Part shown: in pieces, positions 43,934 to 52,312 of the stretch
Numbering within the stretch: position 1 is the first letter of the stretch
Layout: each line of letters begins with the position of its first letter
Assembly: GCF_000526335.1 (NCBI RefSeq)
Contig: NZ_JAFW01000001.1
Coordinates: forward strand, 3,100,001 to 3,164,000
Source: Arthrobacter sp. 31Y
GTDB taxonomy: Bacteria > Actinomycetota > Actinomycetes > Actinomycetales > Micrococcaceae
Length of the DNA stretch: 64,000 nt
Direction: 5' to 3'
Program-made: the position numbers and the translations under genes
The notes under the pieces: model-generated
The model's input: only the letters and a program-made list of their open reading frames with translations
The model's database searches: none
Told to the model about the DNA's origin: nothing

Positions 43934-45151
43934 ATGACAACCGCCACCACTCACGACGCCGGAAATGCCTCCGTCCAGGAGGCCGGTAATCTCTCGCGTG
44001 CTGGCGATCTCTTCCAACTCCTCCGCGACGGCCAAGCCCGCACACGGGCCGAGCTTGCGGTTACCACCGGGCTGGCCCGTTCAACGGTCGCTTCCCGCAT
44101 CGATGCCCTCATCAATTCCGGGCTGGTGGGCCCCGCAGGTGAGGCGAGCTCCAGCGGCGGCAGGCCGCCGTCGCGCTTTGCCTTCAACCCCGCCGCGCGC
44201 GTCGTCCTGGCTGTCGACGTAGGAGCAACCCACGTGATTGTTGCCGTCACCGACCTCAACGGCAGCATCCTCGCCGAGCGACGACTCGCACAAGAAGTCG
44301 CCGACGGCCCTGAGGTTGTCCTGGGCCGCCTCGTCTCCGCAGGCCGTGAACTCCTTGCCGAGGCGGGCCGCGAATTTGGCGACCTCGCCGGCATGGGCAT
44401 CGGTTTGCCCGGGCCCGTTGAGCACGACACAGGACGGCCCGTGAAGCCGCCCATCATGCCGGGTTGGGACGGATTCGACGTCGTCACTTACGTCCAGCGC
44501 TCGCTGCCTGTACCCGTCCTGGTGGACAACGACGTCAACATCATGGCCCTGGGCGAACGAACCGCGTACTGGCCCGACCATGACAACTTCCTGTTCATCA
44601 AGGTTGCCACCGGCATCGGCGCGGGCATCATCAGCAGCGGTGAACTGCAGCGGGGCGCGAACGGCACCGCCGGCGACCTCGGCCACGTCCGGGTTCCCCG
44701 CGGCGACGACGTCCTCTGCCGATGCGGCAACCACGGCTGCCTCGAAGCGCTCGCCTCAGGTCCCGCCGTCGCGCGCCAACTGCAGTCCCAAGGGCTGGAA
44801 GCTTCCACCGGTTCTGACGTCCTGCGGCTGGTGGGCGAAGGAAATCTGCAGGCCATTCAGGCGCTGCGGCAGGCGGGACGCGATGTCGGCGATGTGCTGG
44901 CAACCGTGGTTAACCTGCTCAACCCCTCCATGATCATCATCGGCGGCAGCGTGGGAGAAGCGGGCGAACACCTCGTGGCTGGCATCCGGGAAGTGGTGTA
45001 CCGGCGCTCCCTGCCGCTGGCCACCACGCACCTGCGCATCGGCATTTCCATGGCCGGCGACCGCGCCGCCATCCTGGGTGCCAGCCAAATGGTCACCCAG
45101 CATGTCCTGTCTCCGTCAGTGATTGAGGCCACGCTGCAGGCTACGGGCTAA
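43934..45151 (+). CDS. ROK family transcriptional regulator
   Basis: The 405-residue protein has an N-terminal winged helix (ARTRAELAVTTGLARSTVASRIDAL), an actin-like ATP fold with VDVGATHVIVAVTDL, and the ROK zinc motif CRCGNHGCLEALASG. It is divergent from the 13-gene sugar operon and is the obvious candidate to bind the ACTTTTGC repeats, with a sugar as inducer. The intergenic region shows no Shine-Dalgarno sequence with good spacing for this ATG. Confidence 0.9.
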   Translation: MTTATTHDAGNASVQEAGNLSRAGDLFQLLRDGQARTRAELAVTTGLARSTVASRIDALINSGLVGPAGEASSSGGRPPSRFAFNPAARVVLAVDVGATHVIVAVTDLNGSILAERRLAQEVADGPEVVLGRLVSAGRELLAEAGREFGDLAGMGIGLPGPVEHDTGRPVKPPIMPGWDGFDVVTYVQRSLPVPVLVDNDVNIMALGERTAYWPDHDNFLFIKVATGIGAGIISSGELQRGANGTAGDLGHVRVPRGDDVLCRCGNHGCLEALASGPAVARQLQSQGLEASTGSDVLRLVGEGNLQAIQALRQAGRDVGDVLATVVNLLNPSMIIIGGSVGEAGEHLVAGIREVVYRRSLPLATTHLRIGISMAGDRAAILGASQMVTQHVLSPSVIEATLQATG

Positions 45152-45204
45152 GCCTTGTTTGGCTCGTTAAATGCGCGCTCGAAAACTGCCATTTATACCA
45201 GAAT

Positions 45205-45225
45205 TTGATTAGTTATGTACTAATC
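45205..45225 (+). promoter_or_regulatory. AT-rich promoter region with inverted repeat before the Cys-rich peptide gene
   Basis: GATTAGT (45207-45213) and ACTAATC (45219-45225) form a perfect repeat around five bases, in a strongly A/T-rich stretch that includes TTGATT at 45205-45210. This looks like a regulator site, perhaps of GntR type, at the promoter of the SDR gene. The rest of 45152-45352 shows no other feature. Confidence 0.45.
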
Positions 45226-45352
45226 TTTATTTGATTCATTATATTTCGGGATGGGACGCTGGGTCGACGAGTCATGTACGACTCTGGCTTCACGCCACAT
45301 CAAAGCGTTCTGCCCCAGCCGTCAAGGATGGGTGCCATGTGAAGGAGTAATA

Positions 45353-45409
45353 ATGAAACCCGTCGGAATCAGCCCCAGCACCTCATCCTGTTGCGGTGAG
45401 TGCGCATGA
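45353..45409 (+). CDS. Short Cys-rich leader peptide (18 aa)
   Basis: AAGGAG lies five bases before ATG 45353, a strong ribosome-binding site. The frame encodes 18 residues ending SSCCGECA. Its TGA overlaps the ATG of the SDR gene (ATGA at 45406-45409), so ribosomes that finish the peptide can restart on the SDR. Cys-rich upstream frames with overlapping stops act as cysteine-responsive attenuators in mycobacteria. Whether this one does is inferred. It could also be a peptide product in its own right. Confidence 0.55.
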   Translation: MKPVGISPSTSSCCGECA

Positions 45410-46131
45410 CGCCCGGTAATGGCCAGGGAATGGCGGTCATAGTGACCGGGGCCGGTGGCCTGTTGGGGAGGGCTGTGACTTCTGCTCTTGCCGAAGTGGG
45501 TTATCAGGTGGTCCCCGTCGATAGGATTGGCGGTCAAACGCAGAACGATATTGAAATCCGGGTCTGCGACGTTGCCGATCAGCAGGAAGTCGAGGGCCTA
45601 GTCGAGGATGTCACTTCTCAAGGCTATGAACTGTATGGGCTGGTGAACGCCGCGGCATTGATCCCCACAGCGGGGCTGCATGAGGTAGACGCGCAAGAAT
45701 TTGCCGCCGTCATGAATGTCAACGCCTGGGGAAGCTTCAATATGGCGCGGGTAGTGTCCAGAGCCATGGCCCAAAGCGGCAAGGGACGAATAGTCAACAT
45801 TGCCTCGGTGGCTGCCTACGCGGGAGGGTTAGTCGGAGGGCCGCACTACGCTGCGTCAAAGGCCGCCCTCATCGTACTTTCCAAAATACTCGCAAAGGAG
45901 CTGGCCGTAGATGGCATTACAGTCAATGCCATCGCGCCAGGTGCATTGGAAAGCCCTGCTACGTCGGGTCTTTCTGAAGAGGTCAGGGCCGGGCTCATTT
46001 CCCGAATCCCCAAAGGCCGCCTGGGAACCATGGCGGAGATTGCAAACGCCGTCGTCTTCCTGTTGAGTCCGGCAGCCGACTACATGACAGGTGCCACGCT
46101 TGATATCAACGGCGGCGTGTACTTGCGTTGA
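45406..46131 (+). CDS. SDR family NAD(P)-dependent oxidoreductase
   Basis: The 241-residue protein has the SDR nucleotide motif TGAGGLLG, the NAA segment, catalytic Ser in NIASVAAY and the Y-x3-K pair in HYAASKAAL. ATG 45406 overlaps the stop of the short peptide gene; a later ATG at 45430 is possible but has poor spacing to a ribosome-binding site. The C-terminal TGATLDINGGVYLR is typical of classical SDRs acting on small alcohols. It opens the A/T-richer catabolic region. Confidence 0.9.
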   Translation: MTPGNGQGMAVIVTGAGGLLGRAVTSALAEVGYQVVPVDRIGGQTQNDIEIRVCDVADQQEVEGLVEDVTSQGYELYGLVNAAALIPTAGLHEVDAQEFAAVMNVNAWGSFNMARVVSRAMAQSGKGRIVNIASVAAYAGGLVGGPHYAASKAALIVLSKILAKELAVDGITVNAIAPGALESPATSGLSEEVRAGLISRIPKGRLGTMAEIANAVVFLLSPAADYMTGATLDINGGVYLR

Positions 46132-46155
46132 GGATTGTGGGTTTGGCCTGCAGCA

Positions 46156-46202
46156 AATAGTCCGCCGTATGAACCGGCTAACGGTTCGTACGGCGGACTA
46201 TT
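46156..46202. terminator. Bidirectional terminator between SDR and MHS transporter genes
   Basis: The 21-bp arms (46156-46176 and 46182-46202, left arm AATAGTCCGCCGTATGAACC) carry one mismatch and a five-base loop. The hairpin lies between convergent genes. Confidence 0.8.
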
Positions 46203-46222
46203 CTATGAGGAAGTCTCCTTGC

Positions 46223-47596
46223 CTACTTGGACCTGGTTGCGGTTGATGCTTTTGGCCGGGGGACAACGTTGGTCTCAGCTGCATCGAGGATCTCCCGAAT
46301 CGCGCTGCGTTCGCGTTTTCCCCAAGTTTCTCGGGTCACAACTGCACCGGTCAGGCCGATAACACCAATCAGCATGTAGAACATCGATCCGCCTACCCAT
46401 CCAAAGACAGCAGCGAGGGAGCCCGCGAGGAAGGGGGAAAACCCAGCTATGCTCGCGGCCAACTGATAACCGAGAGACGCTCCGGAGTTCCGGGTATTCG
46501 TCGGAAAGAGTTCCCCGAACCACGATCCTTGTACGCCGGCGAAGGTACTCCAAATCAGTCCAATGCCGATTCCAAACACGATGATGATCATCAAGGGGTC
46601 GCCGCTGTTGGTCATTTGGAACATGGGGAAAGCGAAAACGATGGTTGCCAAGCTTCCAATGATATAGAGCGGTTTCCGGCCGATCCGGTCCGTGATGGCA
46701 CCCGCGGCAAGAATCGTCGGAATTGCAATCAGGCAGGCAATCAAGAGCGCAATGAGAGTGCTGCCCTTCGCTTCGGGATGCGCCGCTGTTACACGCGAGA
46801 GGAGGAATGTGGAGATTACGTAATAACCGCAGGATTCCACTAGGCGGAGCGATATGACTCTGAGAATTGTTCGCCAATCTTTGCGGAGAACCTCGGCAAC
46901 TGGATTTTTGAGGATCTCTCCGGAGCTCTTGGCCCGTTCAAAGTCCGGTGATTCTTCTAGCCTAAGCCTCACGTACAGCCCCAGTATGACCAGGACGGCA
47001 CTTGCCAAAAATGGAACACGCCAAGCCCAGTCATTGCCCAGTTGGGCCGAAGCGAGGAAAGCAACCGTGGCAAGAGCAATTCCCGCTGGGCTGCCAGCCT
47101 GGGGAATAGCGGAGTATTTGCCCTTGCTTTTCCATGGAGCGTGCTCGAAGGTCATCATTACGGCGCCGCCCCATTCGGCACCATATGCGAGACCCTGGAT
47201 GAGCCGCACTACGACCAAAATGATCGGAGCAAGAATGCCGATCTGTGCATAGGTTGGCAGGAGGCCAATCAGGAAGGTTGCTGCGCCCATCACCAGCAGA
47301 GCTGTGAAAAGTACCGGCTTGCGTCCATACTTGTCACCGAAGTAGCCACCAAGGGCTCCCCCAAGGGGCCGGGCGAGAAACCCCACTCCGAAGGTGAGAA
47401 AAGCCAGCAGGGTTCCCATGGTTGGGTCGGCTGAGGGGAAGAATGCTGCGCCGAAGTACAACGCCGAGGCGGTTCCGAAAGCCAGAAAATCGTAGTTCTC
47501 GACCAATGTTCCCGCGCCGGCGGCGATGGCAGTCTTTAGTTTTCCCGGCGAACCTAAGGCTGGCGACGTTTCTGTTAGAGAAGATGATTGGGGCAT
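46223..47596 (-). CDS. MFS transporter, metabolite:H+ symporter (MHS) family
   Basis: The 457-residue protein has 12 predicted spans and MHS-family features: the start GAGTLVENYDFLAFGTAS and the loop ARPLGGALGGYFGDKYGRKPVL (motif A). MHS members import organic acids such as shikimate, proline, alpha-ketoglutarate or aromatic acids with protons. The substrate here is presumably degraded by the neighbouring dehydrogenases. It is read in the same direction as the dehydrogenase at 47683, 86 bases apart. Confidence 0.9.
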   Translation of the reverse strand: MPQSSSLTETSPALGSPGKLKTAIAAGAGTLVENYDFLAFGTASALYFGAAFFPSADPTMGTLLAFLTFGVGFLARPLGGALGGYFGDKYGRKPVLFTALLVMGAATFLIGLLPTYAQIGILAPIILVVVRLIQGLAYGAEWGGAVMMTFEHAPWKSKGKYSAIPQAGSPAGIALATVAFLASAQLGNDWAWRVPFLASAVLVILGLYVRLRLEESPDFERAKSSGEILKNPVAEVLRKDWRTILRVISLRLVESCGYYVISTFLLSRVTAAHPEAKGSTLIALLIACLIAIPTILAAGAITDRIGRKPLYIIGSLATIVFAFPMFQMTNSGDPLMIIIVFGIGIGLIWSTFAGVQGSWFGELFPTNTRNSGASLGYQLAASIAGFSPFLAGSLAAVFGWVGGSMFYMLIGVIGLTGAVVTRETWGKRERSAIREILDAAETNVVPRPKASTATRSK

Positions 47597-47682
47597 GCTT
47601 AGTGTCTCCTTTGATTAAGCATTTCTATTATTTTGTGGACCAGATCCGCCCTGCAGTCGGGTGGAGTATAAAGCGACTCTTC

Positions 47683-48630
47683 CTAAAGAGGGAGGTCGAC
47701 AATGGCAGAATCGTCTTCTGTGGCCCATCCGAGATCCAAGGCTTTGGCAAATTGCCCTTGCACGATACTCAGAAGCGGGACGTTGGTTCCGTGCTCTGCT
47801 GCGACATGCTGTATCAGAGTTGTATCTTTAGCCAAGATGGCCGTTTGGGTTCGAAACTCTCGCTCTTCGCGAGGCTGGGCCATGCGCGGGCCGCGATCTG
47901 AAAGCATCCACGAGGCGGCGGCACCGTGTTCTATACATTCAAGAACCCGTTGCGGATCCAGTCCCAGACCCTTGGTAAATCTGATTGCCTCGGCAACGGC
48001 TGCAGAGTTGACGGCAGCCAATAGATTGTTGACCAGTTTCACAGCTTGACCGTCGCCAGGACGATCGCCACAATTTGTGATCGAGCCGAGGCATTCCAAC
48101 AGTGGTCGCACTCGCTGCAGCGCCTCCGTAGGCGCGCCCGTGAGCAGCGTCAGCCCGCCTCGTTCGGCACCGGCCACACCACCCGTGACTGCCACATCGA
48201 TGACCTCGACGCCATGCTCCCCCATCCTCTGCGCAAAATCCTCCAAGGCTCGGGGGCCAACTGTTGACGCGACGATCGCTACGGTGCGGTGATTCTTGTT
48301 TTCAAGAAGACTCAGTGGTTCCACGAGTCCCAGCAATTGTTCGGGATTGGCCACCATGACAATGACCGCATCGCTACCGCGAAGGTCATCCAGGTCGTCG
48401 CTTGCCGAGTAGCCTGCATCCTGGGCGAGGGCGCATTGCCGGGCCGAGGGATCAACGGCAGAGACAGTGTAGCCAGCGCGGTGAAGATTGTTTGCCATGG
48501 GCAATCCCATGGCACCGATGCCAATGAAACCAATATGGATTTCCTTGGAAGGGACCATCTGTTCTGGCCTGTCGTTGCTGACTTCACTCGCGGTGGCCAT
48601 CGTTCGCGATGCAGTGCTTTCGTTTGACAC
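47683..48630 (-). CDS. NAD(P)-dependent beta-hydroxyacid dehydrogenase (3-hydroxyisobutyrate dehydrogenase family)
   Basis: The 315-residue protein has the dinucleotide motif GFIGIGAMGLPMANNL near residue 34, the substrate motif DVAVTGGVAGAERGGLTLLTG and the catalytic Lys region KLVNNLL. The family oxidises 3-hydroxyisobutyrate, tartronate semialdehyde and similar beta-hydroxyacids. GTG 48630 is the assumed start; its 30-residue N-terminal extension is unusual and an internal start is possible. It is co-directional with the transporter downstream. Confidence 0.88.
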   Translation of the reverse strand: MSNESTASRTMATASEVSNDRPEQMVPSKEIHIGFIGIGAMGLPMANNLHRAGYTVSAVDPSARQCALAQDAGYSASDDLDDLRGSDAVIVMVANPEQLLGLVEPLSLLENKNHRTVAIVASTVGPRALEDFAQRMGEHGVEVIDVAVTGGVAGAERGGLTLLTGAPTEALQRVRPLLECLGSITNCGDRPGDGQAVKLVNNLLAAVNSAAVAEAIRFTKGLGLDPQRVLECIEHGAAASWMLSDRGPRMAQPREEREFRTQTAILAKDTTLIQHVAAEHGTNVPLLSIVQGQFAKALDLGWATEDDSAIVDLPL

Positions 48631-48975
48631 GTGGATTCCCTACTTAGTTTTTACTAGGTTCCTGCTGGCGACGGCCCCCTGGAGTGAGCTGGATCACTTG
48701 TGCAGCGTGGTATCAACAGTGGCATTGCAATTATGTTCCGTCCAATACCTTTTTTACTCTCGATTGATTCAATATGGTCATAAATAGATCGAGGCACTCA
48801 GGGGTTCGCTTGGGACGTTTCACGTTCTGGCTTGAGGGTCTCCCGGACGGCGCCATTTAGTGCACTAATCACCCAGTAATACCAAAATTAAAATAATCAT
48901 CGCTTAATTGGGTATTGGACGGGACCAAATGGTGGATGCCAGTATCGGCTTACGAGACTATGAAAGGAACCATCC
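48631..48975. promoter_or_regulatory. 345-base divergent intergenic region with paired motifs
   Basis: The motif GGTATTGGACGG occurs twice in opposite orientation, at 48749-48738 on the minus strand and 48911-48922 on the plus strand, each pointing to one of the divergent genes. Other symmetric elements are TTAGTGCACTAA (48857-48868, perfect) and TTAGTTTTTACTAG (48644-48657, one mismatch). The region is A/T-rich and holds no plausible gene. Confidence 0.5.
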
Positions 48976-49425
48976 GTGGCAAATCTAAGGCTGCACCACG
49001 TCAACGTCACTTCCGATGACATGTCGACCCTCTCATCCTTTTACCGTGACGCTTTGGGGTTGGAGCTCCTTCCATCGCCCGCCATGATCGCCACAAGTGC
49101 CAACGAAGGAAAAGATGGGGACGAGGAATGGGAGGATGGCGCAAAGTTCTTCGATGCGGGTGATCCAGAGGAGCTTCAGCTCCATGCAACCCGGCGGCAG
49201 CCGTATTTGGCTGCTCAAGAGGGGCACTCCGTTAACCCCCTCATCGCCGGCCACTTCGCTTTCCGCACTGACGACATCGAGGGTGTGAAGCAGAAACTGA
49301 CCGAAAGCGGAATCCCCTTTGATGACTGGGGTATCTGGTCTGTAAAGGGCTGGTACCAGATATTTCTCACCGACCCCGCGGGAAACATGATCGAGATCCA
49401 TGAGATCAAGAATGATGAAGGCTGA
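48976..49425 (+). CDS. VOC family protein (glyoxalase/dioxygenase fold)
   Basis: The 149-residue protein has two beta-alpha-beta-beta-beta modules, with metal ligands suggested by LHHVNV (His), ELQLHATR and the C-terminal NMIEIHEIK (Glu). GTG 48976 follows AAAGGA by eight bases. VOC proteins act as lyases, isomerases or dioxygenases on small acids. It starts the rightward operon of the A/T-richer cluster. Confidence 0.88.
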   Translation: MANLRLHHVNVTSDDMSTLSSFYRDALGLELLPSPAMIATSANEGKDGDEEWEDGAKFFDAGDPEELQLHATRRQPYLAAQEGHSVNPLIAGHFAFRTDDIEGVKQKLTESGIPFDDWGIWSVKGWYQIFLTDPAGNMIEIHEIKNDEG

Positions 49426-49494
49426 TCTGACGCAGACCGCTCCAGGAGCTGTTGAGCGGGGTGTCAAGGACGACACTCTCGAAAAGGACCACTC

Positions 49495-50415
49495 ATGAAA
49501 GTACTTGTTACCGGTGCAACCGGCTATATTGGGGGATCCGTCGCCACCATGCTGGCGGCTCGTGGCCACACTGTTGTGGGTCTGACTCGGGATGAAACTA
49601 AAGCGCCCCTGCTGGCATCCGCAGGAATCATTCCTCTGATCGGGACACTGGATGACGCTGAGATTCTTGCTCGCGAGTCGAAAAGCGCAGACGCTGTTGT
49701 CAATGCTGCTGACGCCGACCACCGGAGCTCACTTGAGGCGATTCTGGATGCCATTGCGGGGACAGGAAAAGCGCTCATTCATACGAGTGGATCCAGCGTC
49801 GTCGGCGACGATGCGCGCGGAAACAGTTTGTCTGAAGTGATTTACGACGAGAACTCCACGTGGAAGATCGAGGAAAGAAAGCTGGCGCGACATGAAATCA
49901 ACTCGTTGGTTTTGGAGTCAGCTGCACGTGGGGTGCGAAGCGTCATAATCTGTCCCAGCCTTATCTACGGCATAGGGGGTGGAATCAACCCCAACAGCAT
50001 ACAAGTCCCATTTTTGGTCGAGCAGGCCCAGGAATCAGGGAAGGTCCGGGTCGTGGGAAAGGGTTTGAACCGCTGGTCGACAGTCCACATAGACGATCTC
50101 TCGGACCTCTATAGTCTTGTGCTTGATTCGGCTCCGGCCGGTTCCTTCTACTTCGCTGAGAACGGGGAAGCTTCGTTCGCAGAGATCGGTGCTGCGATTG
50201 CCGACAGGCTGGGCATGAATGGTGTGGATTCATGGGATCCGGAGGAGGCTGCCGGCCTATGGGGACCGGGGCGTGCCTATTTCACGTATGGAAGCAATAG
50301 CCGAGTGCGGGCGGCCCGGGCCCGGAAAGAGCTCGGCTGGAAGCCCGCGCATGATTCAGTGCTGCGCTGGATACTTGACCAACTGCCGATCTCCGAAAAG
50401 GAACGACAACAATGA
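49495..50415 (+). CDS. NAD-dependent epimerase/dehydratase family protein
   Basis: The 306-residue protein is an extended SDR: TGATGYIGG at the start, then a TSGSSVVGDDARG segment. The expected Y-x3-K is replaced in this type by other residues in the region IYDENSTWKIEERKLARHE, so the reaction may be non-classical. GPSLIYGIG follows. It is co-directional with the VOC gene and overlaps the ABM gene by four bases. The substrate is unknown. Confidence 0.85.
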   Translation: MKVLVTGATGYIGGSVATMLAARGHTVVGLTRDETKAPLLASAGIIPLIGTLDDAEILARESKSADAVVNAADADHRSSLEAILDAIAGTGKALIHTSGSSVVGDDARGNSLSEVIYDENSTWKIEERKLARHEINSLVLESAARGVRSVIICPSLIYGIGGGINPNSIQVPFLVEQAQESGKVRVVGKGLNRWSTVHIDDLSDLYSLVLDSAPAGSFYFAENGEASFAEIGAAIADRLGMNGVDSWDPEEAAGLWGPGRAYFTYGSNSRVRAARARKELGWKPAHDSVLRWILDQLPISEKERQQ

Positions 50416-50726
50416 TTCTTGAAGTAGCAAATATTCACATTCCGGCCGGGGCGCATTTGGAGTTCGAAGCTGCCATTCAGCTGGGATTGGAGACCACACT
50501 TGCGAAGTCTCCGGGTTTTCAAAGTTTTGAGGTCCGCCGTTGCATTGAAACTGCAGATCGATATCTACTGCTCATCCAGTGGGAAACGCTGGAAGACCAC
50601 ACAGTCGGATTCCGCGAATCGGATCTCTACGCAGAGTGGAGCGCCATCGTACGTCCATATTTTGCACGTCCACCCGAAGTTGAACACTTCGAGCTTGTCA
50701 CCAGCAGCATCCCGCTGAAACATTAG
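50412..50726 (+). CDS. Antibiotic biosynthesis monooxygenase (ABM) domain protein
   Basis: The 104-residue protein has the dimeric alpha/beta ferredoxin-like ABM fold: ANIHIPAGAHLEFEAAIQ, SFEVRRCIETADRYLLLIQWETLEDH and a C-terminal FELVTS. These small proteins are cofactor-free oxygenases or quinol-type enzymes. ATGA overlap with the epimerase gene implies co-translation and a role in the same pathway. Confidence 0.87.
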   Translation: MILEVANIHIPAGAHLEFEAAIQLGLETTLAKSPGFQSFEVRRCIETADRYLLLIQWETLEDHTVGFRESDLYAEWSAIVRPYFARPPEVEHFELVTSSIPLKH

Positions 50727-50746
50727 ACGCAAGAAGCTCATCCACG

Positions 50747-50776
50747 GAACCCGGCAGCCACGGAGCAGCCGGGTTC
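50747..50776 (+). terminator. Terminator after the ABM gene
   Basis: GAACCCGGC (50747-50755) and GCCGGGTTC (50768-50776) are perfect 9-bp arms around 12 bases, 20 bases after the stop codon. Confidence 0.7.
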
Positions 50777-50873
50777 TGTGCGTTCTCGCGGAACACTGGT
50801 GCCGTGCGAAGGCGCAGGTTTAGTTCGGTGCAAGTCTCCCTGGTGCCGGATGACGGGCAGCGGCGTGATAGCA

Positions 50874-52076
50874 ATGAAAGTGATGTCTACTTTCTTTGCC
50901 AAAATTCCCCGCGGCTGGCTCATCCTCGCATGCATTGGCCTCATCGCCCTCAACATGCGCGGACCCTTTGTGGCCGTGGCCCCCGTGGTGGATTCCCTCC
51001 GCCAGGATCTGGGATTCTCGCCGGTGGAGCTTGGGCTGCTTACCGGCATTCCCGTCCTCTGCTTCTCCCTCGCGTCCCCCTTGGCCTCGCTGGCCGGACG
51101 ACGCCTCGGAGCCGAATTCGCCGTGATGCTAACACTGCTCGGTGTGCTGGCCGGGGTGGTGATCCGCTCCAGTGGCGGCAGTGCCCTGGTCATGACCGGC
51201 ACGGTGATTATTGGTGTGGCCATCACCATTGGCAACATCGCGGTGCCCCTCATCATCCGCCGGGACTTTGCGCCCAGGCGTCAGGCAACAGCCATGGGTG
51301 TGTACACCGCCGCCCTTAACATCGGATCCTTCCTCACCTCTGTGGCCACTGCACCCCTGGCTGAGCTGGTGGGGTGGAGGCTGGCCCTGGCCGCGAGCGC
51401 CCTGTTGTCGTTGGTGGCCATCCTGTTCTGGGTTCCCACCGTTGGGGCACGGCGGGCCTTTGTTCCGGCAGCTGTTCCTGCTCCTCCGGCTTCCTCGTCC
51501 GGTCCCGTTGCGGGTGTGGGCTGGTTGACTGTGGGCCTGACCCTCGGCTTCGCGGGCCAGGCCTTCTCCTACTACGGCGTCACCGCGTGGCTGCCCAGCT
51601 TCCTCTCCGACGAACTCGCCATGGGCACCGCCGAAGCCGGTGCGGGGTCCTCACTGTTCCAGATCTTCGCGATCGTAGGCGGTCTGGGCGTGCCGCTCCT
51701 GGCCCGCTTCGCCAGTACGACGACGGTAGCGGTCACCTTGAGCGCGCTGTGGCTGACGGTTCCCGTGGGCTTGCTGCTCTCGCCTTCGCTGTGGTGGTTG
51801 TGGTCCTCGCTGGGCGGTGTTGCCCAAGGCGGTGGCATCACGGTGATCTTCATAGCCATCATCAAGTTCGCCCAATCCCAGGCCGCCGCCGGCAAGATGT
51901 CCGCGGTGGTGCAGGGGGTGGGTTACTGCTTTGCTGCTTTGGCTCCGACTGTTGTTGGGTACGTGCACAGTGTTACCGACGGGTGGACGGTGCCGTTGTT
52001 CGTGATCCTCGGCTCGGTGCTCGCGTTCTGCGTGTGCACCACGTTGTCCGTGCGCTGGGTGGCCCGGCAGGGGTAG
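50874..52076 (+). CDS. MFS transporter of the CynX/NimT type
   Basis: The protein (400 aa from ATG 50874) has about 12 spans. Its N-terminal segment ACIGLIALNMRGPFVAVAPVVDSLRQDLG is the CynX/NimT (YeaN-like) signature. Members include cyanate and nitroimidazole transporters, and most lack a known substrate. An in-frame ATG at 50883 is an alternative start; neither has a strong Shine-Dalgarno sequence. The roughly 97 bases upstream look structured but match no riboswitch I can name. Confidence 0.87.
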   Translation: MKVMSTFFAKIPRGWLILACIGLIALNMRGPFVAVAPVVDSLRQDLGFSPVELGLLTGIPVLCFSLASPLASLAGRRLGAEFAVMLTLLGVLAGVVIRSSGGSALVMTGTVIIGVAITIGNIAVPLIIRRDFAPRRQATAMGVYTAALNIGSFLTSVATAPLAELVGWRLALAASALLSLVAILFWVPTVGARRAFVPAAVPAPPASSSGPVAGVGWLTVGLTLGFAGQAFSYYGVTAWLPSFLSDELAMGTAEAGAGSSLFQIFAIVGGLGVPLLARFASTTTVAVTLSALWLTVPVGLLLSPSLWWLWSSLGGVAQGGGITVIFIAIIKFAQSQAAAGKMSAVVQGVGYCFAALAPTVVGYVHSVTDGWTVPLFVILGSVLAFCVCTTLSVRWVARQG

Positions 52077-52111
52077 GTTCCTGGGCCGGTTCGATGGTTC
52101 CCTGCTGAACG

Positions 52112-52215
52112 TGCCGTGCGCACGGCATATTGGGCAGCGGGGCATCGAAGTGGGCGGGCTGCGAGCTGGAGCCGGGCCCGGAGCTGGGCACGGGGGCATG
52201 GGAAAGCCCCGCTGC
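52112..52215. other. Symmetric elements in the MFS/aceB convergent gap
   Basis: TGCCGTGCGCACGGCA (52112-52127) is a perfect 16-bp palindrome, 35 bases after the MFS stop. GCAGCGGGGC (52134-52143) and GCCCCGCTGC (52206-52215) are perfect inverted arms 62 bases apart. They may help terminate both convergent genes. The 236-base gap has no credible gene. Confidence 0.4.
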
Positions 52216-52312
52216 TGGGCTGCCTCCCCGGCGGTCGGGGTCACTTGTTGCGAAGAGTGCAGGCAGCCCAGCGTCGGGGCTTGTTGGATGTCACTACCTC
52301 AGGTCATGAGAC

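Noticed and set aside
45152..50726. Integrative element or transposon
   Set aside because: Composition differs, but no integrase, transposase, tRNA or terminal repeat was found at the borders.
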